Assembly: GCA_910584695.1 (NCBI GenBank)
Contig: CAJUBR010000040.1
Coordinates: forward strand, 1 to 23,751
Direction of reading: 5' to 3'
DNA length: 23,751 bases
Source of the DNA: an uncultured Lachnospiraceae bacterium
GTDB taxonomy: Bacteria > Bacillota > Clostridia > Lachnospirales > Lachnospiraceae
Shown here piece by piece: positions 7,709 through 14,363 of the stretch. Positions within the stretch are counted from its first letter, which is position 1. Every line of letters starts with the position of its first letter. The notes beneath the pieces were generated by a model. It had not been told where the DNA came from. It did no database searches and saw only the letters and a program-made list of their open reading frames with translations. The translations under genes were made by a program, and so were the position numbers.

Positions 7709-8371
7709 ATGCTCACATTAGAAAATGTTACGAAAATATATAAAGGGGATTTGTTTGAAACTAAGGCACTACAGGATGTCTCATTGACGGTTGAACAGGG
7801 GGAGTTTGTAGCAATTATGGGAGAATCCGGTTCTGGAAAAACAACTCTGTTGAACATAATAGGTGGGATGGATGTGTTATCATCTGGGAAATATTATTTA
7901 CAGGATATTGCAGTGCATGAGTGTAAACCGGCAAAGTTGGATAGGGTACGCAAGCAGCATATCAGTTTTATATTTCAGCATTTTGCTTTAATGGAAGAAT
8001 ATAATGTGTTTGAGAATATAGAAGCACCATTGCTTGCGAGAAATGTCCGGAAATCTGTGAGAAAAAAGAAAATCAGGGAATGTGCGGAAAAACTTGGAAT
8101 CGAGGAATTGCTGGATAAATATCCATCTCAAATATCCGGTGGACAGAAACAGAGAGTTGCGTTTGCCAGAGCGTTGGTAGTGGATAGTCCTGTAATCTTG
8201 GCAGACGAACCGACAGGGGCATTAGACGAGGAGAATACAAAAAAGGTGATGGCTCTATTCGAGGCTTTACATAATGATGGAAAAACAATAGTATTGATTA
8301 CGCATGATGATAAAGTGGCAAATTATGCGGATCGTATTGTTAAGATTAGGGATGGTAAAATTATCCTATAA
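7709..8371 (+). CDS. ABC transporter ATPase (LolD/MacB-type)
   Basis: 220 residues, a complete single nucleotide-binding domain. Visible are Walker A GESGSGKT (38-45), Q-loop Gln90, signature ISGGQ (142-146), Walker B VILADE (162-167) followed by PTGALD, and switch His199 in THDD. The sequence around the signature and PTGALD places it in the LolD/MacB/lantibiotic-immunity subclass that works with FtsX permeases. It starts one base after the second permease stop, with GGAGGAAAGG overlapping the end of that gene, so translation is coupled. It is the last gene of the operon. Energised by ATP, the complex would export or protect against an extracellular peptide or lipid-linked target; the substrate is unknown. 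Confidence 0.95.
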   Translation: MLTLENVTKIYKGDLFETKALQDVSLTVEQGEFVAIMGESGSGKTTLLNIIGGMDVLSSGKYYLQDIAVHECKPAKLDRVRKQHISFIFQHFALMEEYNVFENIEAPLLARNVRKSVRKKKIRECAEKLGIEELLDKYPSQISGGQKQRVAFARALVVDSPVILADEPTGALDEENTKKVMALFEALHNDGKTIVLITHDDKVANYADRIVKIRDGKIIL

Positions 8372-8383
8372 TTGATGTTTTTT
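8359..8383 (+). terminator. Weak possible terminator after the ABC operon
   Basis: AATTAT (8359-8364) pairs with ATAATT (8368-8373) around a three-base loop, followed four bases later by six T. The stem is short and all A/T and overlaps the ATPase stop, so termination would be weak. Confidence 0.3.
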
Positions 8384-8687
8384 GGTAAGTAATGCAAGTA
8401 CCACTCAGAGCTGATATTTTCTGGTGGCTTGAGTTTCCACAAATTGTAATCCCAAAAGGAATATAACATTCCAAAGTGCCAATCTGCCGATTTTTTGAAA
8501 GGAATTGAATGGCAGTCCTGCGAATAGAGGCACGTTAATAAGCCCCGCTGGAACCGGACTTTGAGAGAAATATTCTTTTATCTATTAGATTCCTTATATT
8601 TTGGACATTTTTTAAAGTTGTTGATAGAGGTATTGGTAAAACCAAGGAGATGTGGATAAAACTACGGAAACTCAAGTCTAGTGAAAA
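8372..8687. other. Intergenic region holding an inverted-repeat-bounded segment
   Basis: No gene or RNA family is recognised. The main structure is an 11-bp perfect inverted repeat at 8428-8438 and 8666-8676 (separate entry). Smaller pairings inside include GGAAT/ATTCC and AGTCC with GGACT closing a loop of about 36 bases. I looked for a c-di-GMP riboswitch because of the downstream HD-GYP gene and did not find its conserved bases. Confidence 0.5.
8428..8676. repeat. 249-bp segment with perfect 11-bp terminal inverted repeats
   Basis: CTTGAGTTTCC at 8428-8438 is exactly matched in inverted form by GGAAACTCAAG at 8666-8676. Nothing between them looks coding, which is the layout of a miniature inverted-repeat element or of an insertion-sequence relic. 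I see no flanking target duplication. The right arm ends 11 bases before the -35 of the HD-GYP promoter. An RNA stem is an alternative, but the 227-base loop makes that less natural. Confidence 0.4.
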
Positions 8688-8716
8688 TTGACAAATGCTA
8701 CGGAATCTACTAAACT
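8688..8716 (+). promoter_or_regulatory. Promoter of the HD-GYP gene
   Basis: TTGACA (8688-8693), 17 bases, TAAACT (8711-8716). The predicted transcript would start near 8723 and carry a leader of about 97 bases before the chosen start at 8820. Confidence 0.7.
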
Positions 8717-8819
8717 ATAGATAGATGATGGTATATTTCATATGGATAATAAGATGTGCCAGTATGCAAATAGATTATTACCTGTTGGACAGCTGGGTAT
8801 AAAATGGGGGGGATGCAGT

Positions 8820-9923
8820 ATGGTTAAACGATATTTTGTAAGAACAAAATCGCTTCAAAAAGGAATGCGTATAGACCAAAATATAAAAGATCGTTTGGAC
8901 CGTGTTCTGATTGTAAGGGGAACACATCTTGATACATATCAAATAGAAGCACTTGGACGTATGGGAATAAACGGTGTCTATGTTTCGGAAGGTGAAGAGG
9001 AACCGGAAGAAATAAAAGAATCGAAACCCCAGTCTGCAATCGCACGTAATAATATATCAAAACTTCGCACAGAAGATCCGACCAAGGTGAAACTTTCGGA
9101 AAGTATTAAGAAACGGGTATCGGAAGGTATTCAATTTTTGTATAATGATACGGAATCTCCTAATTTTACATCAACAACTACAAACATTACAAAAAACCTG
9201 TTAAAAGCCATTGATGATAATGATGCAATAGCAGTGGATATTACTGCATTAAAGACCAGTGATGAATATACTTTTAAGCATAGTGTAGATGTAGCGACTA
9301 TGTCTATGATCGTTGCAAAAAAAATGAATATGAAGCAGAAGGATGTTTATAACATTGGCATTGCAGGATTACTTCATGATATGGGTAAATCTAAGATTCC
9401 CTTGGAAATTTTAAATAAACCGGCACGGCTTACGGATGAGGAATTTGAAGTGATGAAACAGCATTCAGTATATGGTTATCGGATTTTACAGGAAAAAGAT
9501 GACTTTGCAAAGCCGATTGCTACAGCTGTATTGCAGCATCATGAAAAGATAAATGGAAAGGGTTATCCAATGGGAGTTACCGCAGAGAAGATATCTCCAT
9601 TTGCTAAGATTCTATCTGTTGTGGATGTGTATGATGCATTGGTTACAGAACGTCCATATAAGAAAGGAATGTCACAGCGTGATGCCATTGAGATTATTAT
9701 GTCAATGACAGAGGAATTGGATATTACCGCTATGCGCAGTTTTCTGGGAAGTGTTATTTTGTATCCGGTGGATTCCATTGTGCAGCTCAGTAACGGTGAG
9801 GAGGCCTGTGTAGTGGAGAATCACTCTGAGGCTGTTTTAAGACCGACTGTGGTGGGTCTTAAAAGTGGAAGAGTATATGATTTGACCAATGATTTGTCCT
9901 GTGCCAGTATTTTAATTATGTAA
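8820..9923 (+). CDS. HD-GYP domain cyclic-di-GMP phosphodiesterase
   Basis: 367 residues, cytosolic. An N-terminal part of about 60 residues (MVKRYFVRTKSLQKGMRIDQ, then a THLDTYQIEALGRMGI segment) resembles the DUF3391-like regions in front of HD-GYP domains. The catalytic domain spans about 150-330 with His154, the HD pair H186-D187 in LLHDMGK, the HH pair 240-241, and GKGYP (GYP 248-250). All metal and substrate motifs of active HD-GYP enzymes are present, so hydrolysis of c-di-GMP is expected. A C-terminal piece (YPVDSIVQLSNGEEACVV) follows the usual pattern. GGGGGGA ends seven bases before ATG 8820; an in-frame ATG at 8742 would add 26 residues but has no ribosome site. It stands just upstream of a FIST-MCP pair. 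Confidence 0.92.
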   Translation: MVKRYFVRTKSLQKGMRIDQNIKDRLDRVLIVRGTHLDTYQIEALGRMGINGVYVSEGEEEPEEIKESKPQSAIARNNISKLRTEDPTKVKLSESIKKRVSEGIQFLYNDTESPNFTSTTTNITKNLLKAIDDNDAIAVDITALKTSDEYTFKHSVDVATMSMIVAKKMNMKQKDVYNIGIAGLLHDMGKSKIPLEILNKPARLTDEEFEVMKQHSVYGYRILQEKDDFAKPIATAVLQHHEKINGKGYPMGVTAEKISPFAKILSVVDVYDALVTERPYKKGMSQRDAIEIIMSMTEELDITAMRSFLGSVILYPVDSIVQLSNGEEACVVENHSEAVLRPTVVGLKSGRVYDLTNDLSCASILIM

Positions 9924-10014
9924 CCCTATGGCAGTTATCAAATCTGCAAGCAAGTCTGGCTCATTGCTCGAGGGACTTAGGAAATGCTGTAAAATATTTT
10001 TAAAGACATTAAAA

Positions 10015-10043
10015 TTGACATATTTTTTCCATGATGATAGTAT
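10015..10043 (+). promoter_or_regulatory. Promoter of the FIST-MCP operon
   Basis: TTGACA (10015-10020), 17 bases, TAGTAT (10038-10043), 50 bases before the FIST start. The -35 and spacer length match those of the HD-GYP promoter at 8688, though both are general sigma-A features. Confidence 0.65.
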
Positions 10044-10093
10044 GGAAAACAGAAAGTCAGATAAGAACCATGACATAACAAAGGAGGTAAAAA

Positions 10094-11182
10094 ATGAGAA
10101 CATTTGTAGGAATAGGAAAGGGAGAAACTGCCTCAGCAGTGGATTCTGCAGTCAACGGACTGGTATCACCAAGTATGATTTTATTTATTACTCCGTATGA
10201 GGCAGTGGAAGAAACAGCTTCCATGATTTATGAACGTTTTCCGGATGTTCCATCTATAGGTACCATTGGTACTAAAGTTGCAAACGGAGTGGTAGAAGAA
10301 CAGGAAATAGTGGTTTTGGGACTTTATGAGGATGCAAAGGTAAGCTGTGGAGTAATTTGTAATTTGAGCAGCTGTCCAGTGGTATCGGTAAAAGAATTAG
10401 AGGGAAAGATACAGGAAGTATCGCCGGGACAGGACAATACTGTGTGTATTGAATTTTGTACAGGATATGAAGAAAGACTTGTGACCACGTTTCATGCATG
10501 TTTAGAAACAAAAGGAATTCAACTGGCAGGAGGTACCGTATTCGGAGTGCCGGAGGGAAAAGAGGCAGTTGTAGCATATAACGGAAGATTGTATGAGGAT
10601 TCCTGTGTTTATGCTATTATTAAGAATACGGTTGGGAAAGTCAAGGTATTTAAGGAAAATATCTACAAAAAGAGCAGTCAGATTTCTCATGTTGCTACAA
10701 AGGTGGATGTAAATAGCAAGACACTTTTAGAGCTAGATGGTAAACCGGCGGCAGCAGTATATAGTCAGGAGTTGAATGTTCCAAAAGAAAAAATCATAGA
10801 TAATGTTTTAAAAAATCCAATGGGAAGAGTAGTCGGGGAACAAGTATTTATTTCTTCGATGAAGAGTCTGAAAAATAATGGTGCATTAGAGAATTTTAAG
10901 AGAATCAATAAGAATGACTGCATTTATTTTTTGGAATTGGGAGATTACCGGGAAATAGAGGCGGAAACGAGAAATATGATCTGTGAGGAAATGAAAGAGA
11001 TTTCTCTTGTATTATCAGTTGATTGTATTTATCGTTACCTTTTGTATGAACAGGAAAATTATTTTACGACTTATGCTGAAGATATGGCATCTTTAGGTAC
11101 ACATATAGGTGTAGTTACTGGTGGAGAGCAGTTTAATAATCAGCATGTAAACCAGACAATGGTTTGTGCGGTATTTGAATAA
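10094..11182 (+). CDS. FIST N / FIST C domain sensory protein
   Basis: 362 residues with no signal peptide or membrane segment. The order FVGIGKGETASAVDSAV, SMILFITPYEAVEETASMIYERFP and SIGTIGTK is the start of a FIST N domain (about 1-200). A FIST C domain follows (about 215-355), including NPMGRVVGEQVFISSMKSL and the end VTGGEQFNNQHVNQTMVCAVFE. FIST domains are proposed small-ligand (perhaps amino-acid) sensors and occur fused or adjacent to chemoreceptors and c-di-GMP enzymes. AAGGAGG lies six bases before the ATG. The soluble methyl-accepting gene follows with only a short gap, so this protein probably provides its sensory input (inference from neighbourhood). Confidence 0.92.
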   Translation: MRTFVGIGKGETASAVDSAVNGLVSPSMILFITPYEAVEETASMIYERFPDVPSIGTIGTKVANGVVEEQEIVVLGLYEDAKVSCGVICNLSSCPVVSVKELEGKIQEVSPGQDNTVCIEFCTGYEERLVTTFHACLETKGIQLAGGTVFGVPEGKEAVVAYNGRLYEDSCVYAIIKNTVGKVKVFKENIYKKSSQISHVATKVDVNSKTLLELDGKPAAAVYSQELNVPKEKIIDNVLKNPMGRVVGEQVFISSMKSLKNNGALENFKRINKNDCIYFLELGDYREIEAETRNMICEEMKEISLVLSVDCIYRYLLYEQENYFTTYAEDMASLGTHIGVVTGGEQFNNQHVNQTMVCAVFE

Positions 11183-11197
11183 GTGGGAGGAAAGGCG

Positions 11198-12175
11198 ATG
11201 TTCTGGGATAAGAAAAAGGTGGATGAAGCAGTTGAAACAGAAGTTACTGTAGAGCAGCAGGATACACTGGATAATGATTTATATGCTATCTCATATTTGA
11301 GTAAATTTGTGACTGAAAAAAAGGATCAATTGGTGGAAGAGGAAGCAAAGACGGTTAAGGAATTAGAAAAAATCAGTACTTCTTATGCACAAGCATTTGA
11401 AAATAGTGCTAAAGTAAGCGGATTTGTAGATAATATTGGTCAAGAGGTTGCTAAGGTTGGTGATGCATCCGGTCAGTTTAGTGAAATAATCCAAAAGGTT
11501 ACACAGGTATCGGATGGTGCCATCGTGGATGTTGAAAATTTGCGTACTAGTTCGGAAAAGGTGGAAGTACAATTTGCGGAAATTGCTAAAGTGTACGATG
11601 AATTTCAAAAAGGATTTGCAGAAATCCAGGAGGCGATGCAGAGCATAGTAGGAGTTGCCAATCAGACGAATTTGCTGGCACTGAATGCGTCTATAGAGGC
11701 AGCAAGGGCAGGGGAACACGGAAAAGGATTTGCAGTAGTAGCAGACGAAGTAACCAAGTTATCCATAGGAATCAAAGATTTGGTCGGCGGAGTAAATAAA
11801 AGCATGGAGGGTTTGCAGAAAAACTCCGAAAAACTGACCCAGTCCCTTCAAGGTGCACAGGAGGCTTTGCGTGCTTCCCAAAAACAAATGGAAAGTACGG
11901 AAACGGTATTTAAGGAAATCAATCAGTCTGTATCCAGTGTAGAGGATGTGCAGGAGGAAATTAAGAGCGTAGTGGATAACTGTTCCCATATGATTGAATC
12001 AGTACAAGGTAATATGGTTAATTATGAACAACAGTATAACTGTGTTCTTGAGAATATTGATGAAATGAAAGGTTTGCTGACATTAAAGGGATTTCTGTAT
12101 GAAGATATCTCAAATATGATGGAACAGGCAGAGCCTTTGATTGACAGGATTGGTAAAGACAGTCATTATAAGTAA
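11198..12175 (+). CDS. Soluble methyl-accepting chemotaxis-type signalling protein
   Basis: 325 residues, cytosolic, predicted almost entirely as long coiled coil. The hairpin tip that contacts CheA/CheW is clear: VGVANQTNLLALNASIEAA, then RAGEHGKGFAVVADEVTKLS (about residues 151-188). Flanking helices are symmetric. There is no membrane helix and no recognised ligand domain in the first 60 residues, so it must get its signal from a partner; the cotranscribed FIST protein is the obvious one. GGGAGG (11185-11190) sits seven bases before ATG 11198, which I prefer over the GTG at 11183 that directly follows the FIST stop. The ending ILENIDEMKGLLTLKGFLYEDISNM is unusual and may be a second interaction region. 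A strong terminator follows. Confidence 0.92.
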   Translation: MFWDKKKVDEAVETEVTVEQQDTLDNDLYAISYLSKFVTEKKDQLVEEEAKTVKELEKISTSYAQAFENSAKVSGFVDNIGQEVAKVGDASGQFSEIIQKVTQVSDGAIVDVENLRTSSEKVEVQFAEIAKVYDEFQKGFAEIQEAMQSIVGVANQTNLLALNASIEAARAGEHGKGFAVVADEVTKLSIGIKDLVGGVNKSMEGLQKNSEKLTQSLQGAQEALRASQKQMESTETVFKEINQSVSSVEDVQEEIKSVVDNCSHMIESVQGNMVNYEQQYNCVLENIDEMKGLLTLKGFLYEDISNMMEQAEPLIDRIGKDSHYK

Positions 12176-12180
12176 GTTAA

Positions 12181-12218
12181 AGCAGAAAGAACGAGCACAG
12201 TTCTTTCTGCTGTTTTTT
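12181..12218 (+). terminator. Intrinsic terminator after the FIST-MCP operon
   Basis: A perfect 12-bp stem, AGCAGAAAGAAC (12181-12192) with GTTCTTTCTGCT (12200-12211), closes a 7-base loop and is followed by six T (12213-12218). Confidence 0.93.
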
Positions 12219-12282
12219 ATGCAGGAATAAAAGATGAAAAAAATAGATTTAAAGAATAGTATCTTTAAGAAGGTGGTTAAAA

Positions 12283-12648
12283 ATGAAAGTGCGGACGGAA
12301 TATACCTGCCCGTTAGAACTTGTGCATGATATGATTAAAGGAAAATGGAAGTCAATTATATTATGGAGGTTGCGTTTGGGAGCCACATCATTAGCAAAAC
12401 TGGAAAGAGATATAGATGGTATCACTCAGAAAATGCTGTTAGAACAATTAAAAGAATTGATGGATTATGGGTTTGTGGAGAAAAAAACATTTGAAGGATA
12501 TCCACTGCATGTCGAATATTCACTGACAAATGACATGGGTTTGGAAATTCTGGAAGCATTAAAGATTATGCAGCATATCGGTATTGATTTTTTAAAAGCA
12601 AACGGAATGGAACAGGTATTAATTGAAAAAGGAATCATATCGGAATGA
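12283..12648 (+). CDS. HxlR family winged-helix transcriptional regulator
   Basis: 121 residues. YTCPLELVHDMIKGKWKSIILWRL is the characteristic HxlR opening, with the conserved N-terminal Cys9 that senses thiol stress in several relatives (YodB, HypR). GITQKMLLEQLKELMDYGFVEKK is the recognition helix region and the following YPLHVEYSLT is the wing. It binds DNA as a dimer. AGAAGGTGG lies upstream of the start. An inverted repeat TTAAAGA (12249-12255) / TCTTTAA (12262-12268) directly upstream could be an autoregulatory site. The PEBP gene downstream has its own promoter with a palindrome next to it, so it is the likely target. Confidence 0.92.
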   Translation: MKVRTEYTCPLELVHDMIKGKWKSIILWRLRLGATSLAKLERDIDGITQKMLLEQLKELMDYGFVEKKTFEGYPLHVEYSLTNDMGLEILEALKIMQHIGIDFLKANGMEQVLIEKGIISE

Positions 12649-12668
12649 TACCCACAAAAAAGTGGGTA
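12649..12668. promoter_or_regulatory. Palindrome abutting the PEBP promoter, likely HxlR operator
   Basis: TACCCAC (12649-12655), six A, GTGGGTA (12662-12668). It begins right after the HxlR stop and ends one base before the -35 of the PEBP promoter. The arm symmetry suits a dimeric winged-helix regulator. No T-run follows, so it is a poor terminator. Confidence 0.45.
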
Positions 12669-12669
12669 A

Positions 12670-12698
12670 TTTACCTCAAAGGTTGTTTTTATTATAAT
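12670..12698 (+). promoter_or_regulatory. Promoter of the PEBP gene
   Basis: TTTACC (12670-12675), 17 bases, TATAAT (12693-12698), giving a leader of roughly 25 bases before the ATG at 12731. Confidence 0.65.
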
Positions 12699-12730
12699 AT
12701 CCATATAAAACGAAACGGGAGGTAAATAAA

Positions 12731-13231
12731 ATGAAATTAACAAGTACAGGAATTGTAAATGGTGTGATTAAGGACCAGTATGGAATGCGTGGAGAAAATT
12801 TTAATGCTAATGGTGTTCCCACGTTTTCATTACCGTTTAAAATTGATAAAGCACCATCGGATACGATGTCCTTTGCACTCGTCTTAGAGGATAAAGATGC
12901 TTATCCGGTTACAGGCTTTACGTGGATTCATTGGTTAGCCGCCAATATTACAAGAAGCGAAATAAAAGAGAATGAAAGCCAGACCGCAGAGGATTTTTTG
13001 CAGGGGACAAATAGCTGGATCAGTACACAAGGTAGAGAACAGGAAAAGGAAGTTTGCTGTTATTATGGTGGAATGACACCACCGGACCGGCCGCATGTCT
13101 ATGAACTTCATATTTTTGCATTGGATAAAATGCTGGATCTGAAACAGGGTTTTTTTCTAAACGAATTATATAGAGAAATGGATGGACATATTCTGGAACA
13201 GGCGACATTGAAAGGGATTTATGAAAGTTAA
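12731..13231 (+). CDS. YbhB/YbcL-type phosphatidylethanolamine-binding (PEBP) family protein
   Basis: 166 residues, no signal peptide. The PEBP ligand-pocket motifs are visible: FALVLEDKDAYPVTGFTWIHWLAANI corresponds to the DPDAP...HW motif of the bacterial Raf-kinase-inhibitor-like group, and YYGGMTPPDRPHVYELHIFALD to the GP-x-PP-x-(G/R)-x-H-x-Y motif. The first motif has the shorter KDAYPVTGF form common in Firmicutes. The molecular role of bacterial YbhB proteins is not settled. GGGAGG sits about eight bases before the ATG. The HxlR gene immediately upstream is a frequent partner, suggesting thiol or electrophile-responsive expression (inference). Confidence 0.9.
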   Translation: MKLTSTGIVNGVIKDQYGMRGENFNANGVPTFSLPFKIDKAPSDTMSFALVLEDKDAYPVTGFTWIHWLAANITRSEIKENESQTAEDFLQGTNSWISTQGREQEKEVCCYYGGMTPPDRPHVYELHIFALDKMLDLKQGFFLNELYREMDGHILEQATLKGIYES

Positions 13232-13409
13232 ATTTCCTCTTGTTGGACTGCGTATTTGGAAAACGGTTATTGTTGTGTTTTTATGTGTAACAGTTACACA
13301 TGGAGATGATATAAGTCCGGTTGCTTTTGCGTTAGACCGGATGATTGACACAACCATAGGAATAGCAGTTGCACTATGTATAAATATAAAACCGTTATGT
13401 CCCCCGTAA
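13221..13409 (+). pseudogene. Internally deleted FUSC/aromatic-acid-exporter-type remnant
   Basis: 62 codons overlapping the PEBP end by 11 bases. The first part (PLVGLRIWKTVIVVFLCV) looks like the first membrane helix of FUSC/DUF939 exporters (typically xIGLRxIKTAIAVFL). The next part (ISPVAFALDRMIDTTIGIAVAL) looks like the later FALNRxLDTLIGIxVAL helix of the same family. Roughly 100 residues that normally lie between are missing, as is the whole C-terminal region. I read it as a relic after an in-frame deletion. It could still make a short one- or two-helix membrane peptide. Translation would be coupled to the PEBP gene. Confidence 0.5.
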
Positions 13410-13509
13410 AGCTAATATAACGCTGATTATTTGACATGGCAGAAAGAAGCCGGATGGATTACAGATATATTAGTTTTTTCGGATAAGAAGCAGACCAGAG
13501 CTAAAATGG

Positions 13510-14148
13510 TCAGGTTGGGTTTGAAGGACATACCTCCGCCAGCTTACATTCGGTACATTTTGGTTTCCGGGCAATGCATATGGTTCTGCCGTGCTGAATA
13601 ATCTGGATATTATACAAAATCCATTGCTCTTTCGGCAAAAGCTTCATCAGTTCTTTTTCAATCACGACAGGGTCTCCGCTGTCCGTCAGCCCCAGTTTGT
13701 TTGAAATCCTCTTTACATGGGTGTCCACGACAATGCTTGGTTCGTGGAAAATGTTGCCGCGAATGACATTGGCAGTTTTTCTGCCGACACCGTCAAGGGC
13801 AGTTAGCTGATTAATATCAGAGGGAACTTCCCCATTATAAAGTTCTAATAGTTTCTTGGAACAGGCAATTATATTTTTTGCTTTATTCTTATAAAATCCT
13901 GTAGAGTATATATCTTTTTCCAGTTCTGTTATATCTGCATTGGCAAAGCTTTCAACCGTTGGATATTTTACAAATAAATCTTTTGTTACAATATTTACCC
14001 TGGCATCCGTGCACTGGGCACTTAACATAGTGGCGATTAACAGCTGGAATGGAGTCTCGTAATTCAGGTAACATTTATATTCTGTTCCATAAGTTTCATT
14101 TAGTAGCGTAATGAGACGGTTGATGTCTGTTTTTTTCTTATGTATCAT
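13510..14148 (-). CDS. nth: Endonuclease III (DNA glycosylase/AP lyase)
   Basis: 212 residues, the usual length. It removes oxidised pyrimidines and cleaves the abasic strand in base excision repair. The helix-hairpin-helix LTALDGVGRKTANVIRG carries catalytic Lys124; VDTHVKR carries catalytic Asp142. The 4Fe-4S loop is intact: C191-x6-C198-x2-C201-x5-C207, immediately before the C-terminus. AGGGAGG lies seven bases upstream of the ATG on the minus strand. It is the only minus-strand gene here and is divergent from the permease/two-component locus, with which it shares the 215-base intergenic region. Confidence 0.97.
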   Translation of the reverse strand: MIHKKKTDINRLITLLNETYGTEYKCYLNYETPFQLLIATMLSAQCTDARVNIVTKDLFVKYPTVESFANADITELEKDIYSTGFYKNKAKNIIACSKKLLELYNGEVPSDINQLTALDGVGRKTANVIRGNIFHEPSIVVDTHVKRISNKLGLTDSGDPVVIEKELMKLLPKEQWILYNIQIIQHGRTICIARKPKCTECKLAEVCPSNPT

Positions 14149-14162
14149 GAGAATCCTCCCTG

Positions 14163-14244
14163 TTCTATCTTTTGTAATCTCAGTATAGCACTGCTCTTTT
14201 GGGTTTAAAATGACTATATCATAACTGATTAATAAAAGATAGAA
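14163..14244. repeat. Near-identical inverted 17/18-bp sequences between nth and the permease gene
   Basis: TTCTATCTTTTGTAATC at 14163-14179 is the inverted copy of GATTAATAAAAGATAGAA at 14227-14244. They match except for C versus AT at one point. The left copy covers the expected nth transcription start; the right lies upstream of the possible permease promoter. A pair of regulator sites (for example for the locus response regulator) would look like this; so would a stem in DNA. Confidence 0.5.
14182..14210 (-). promoter_or_regulatory. Probable nth promoter (extended -10)
   Basis: On the minus strand TGCTATACT is an extended -10 (hexamer TATACT at 14182-14187). The hexamer 17 bases upstream is TTTTAA, a weak -35. 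Confidence 0.5.
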
Positions 14245-14250
14245 TCAAAA

Positions 14251-14279
14251 TGTAAAATAGAAGATATTGGTAATATAAT
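14251..14279 (+). promoter_or_regulatory. Possible promoter of the permease/two-component locus
   Basis: TATAAT (14274-14279) is a perfect -10. The hexamer 17 bases upstream is TGTAAA, a poor -35, which would suit activation by a regulator binding at the repeat at 14227-14244. Confidence 0.45.
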
Positions 14280-14363
14280 ATGAATCTGAAAAACCCATTT
14301 AAGGATTTTTTAATAATTTACCATCTATACTATCAACAGAAACGAAAGGGAAAGGAGCAGAGT

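Noticed and set aside
8372..8819. c-di-GMP or other riboswitch before the HD-GYP gene
   Set aside because: The conserved bases of class I and II c-di-GMP riboswitches are not visible, and the likely promoter lies at 8688, leaving only about 97 bases of leader.
8742..8819. 26-residue N-terminal extension of the HD-GYP protein
   Set aside because: No ribosome binding site precedes ATG 8742, whereas GGGGGGA is well placed for ATG 8820, where the family-typical sequence begins.
13416..13510. Coding-like stretch (WQKEAGWITDILVFSDKKQ) after the FUSC remnant
   Set aside because: About 30 codons with no start or ribosome site, and the frame runs into the nth antisense; too little to call even a pseudogene.
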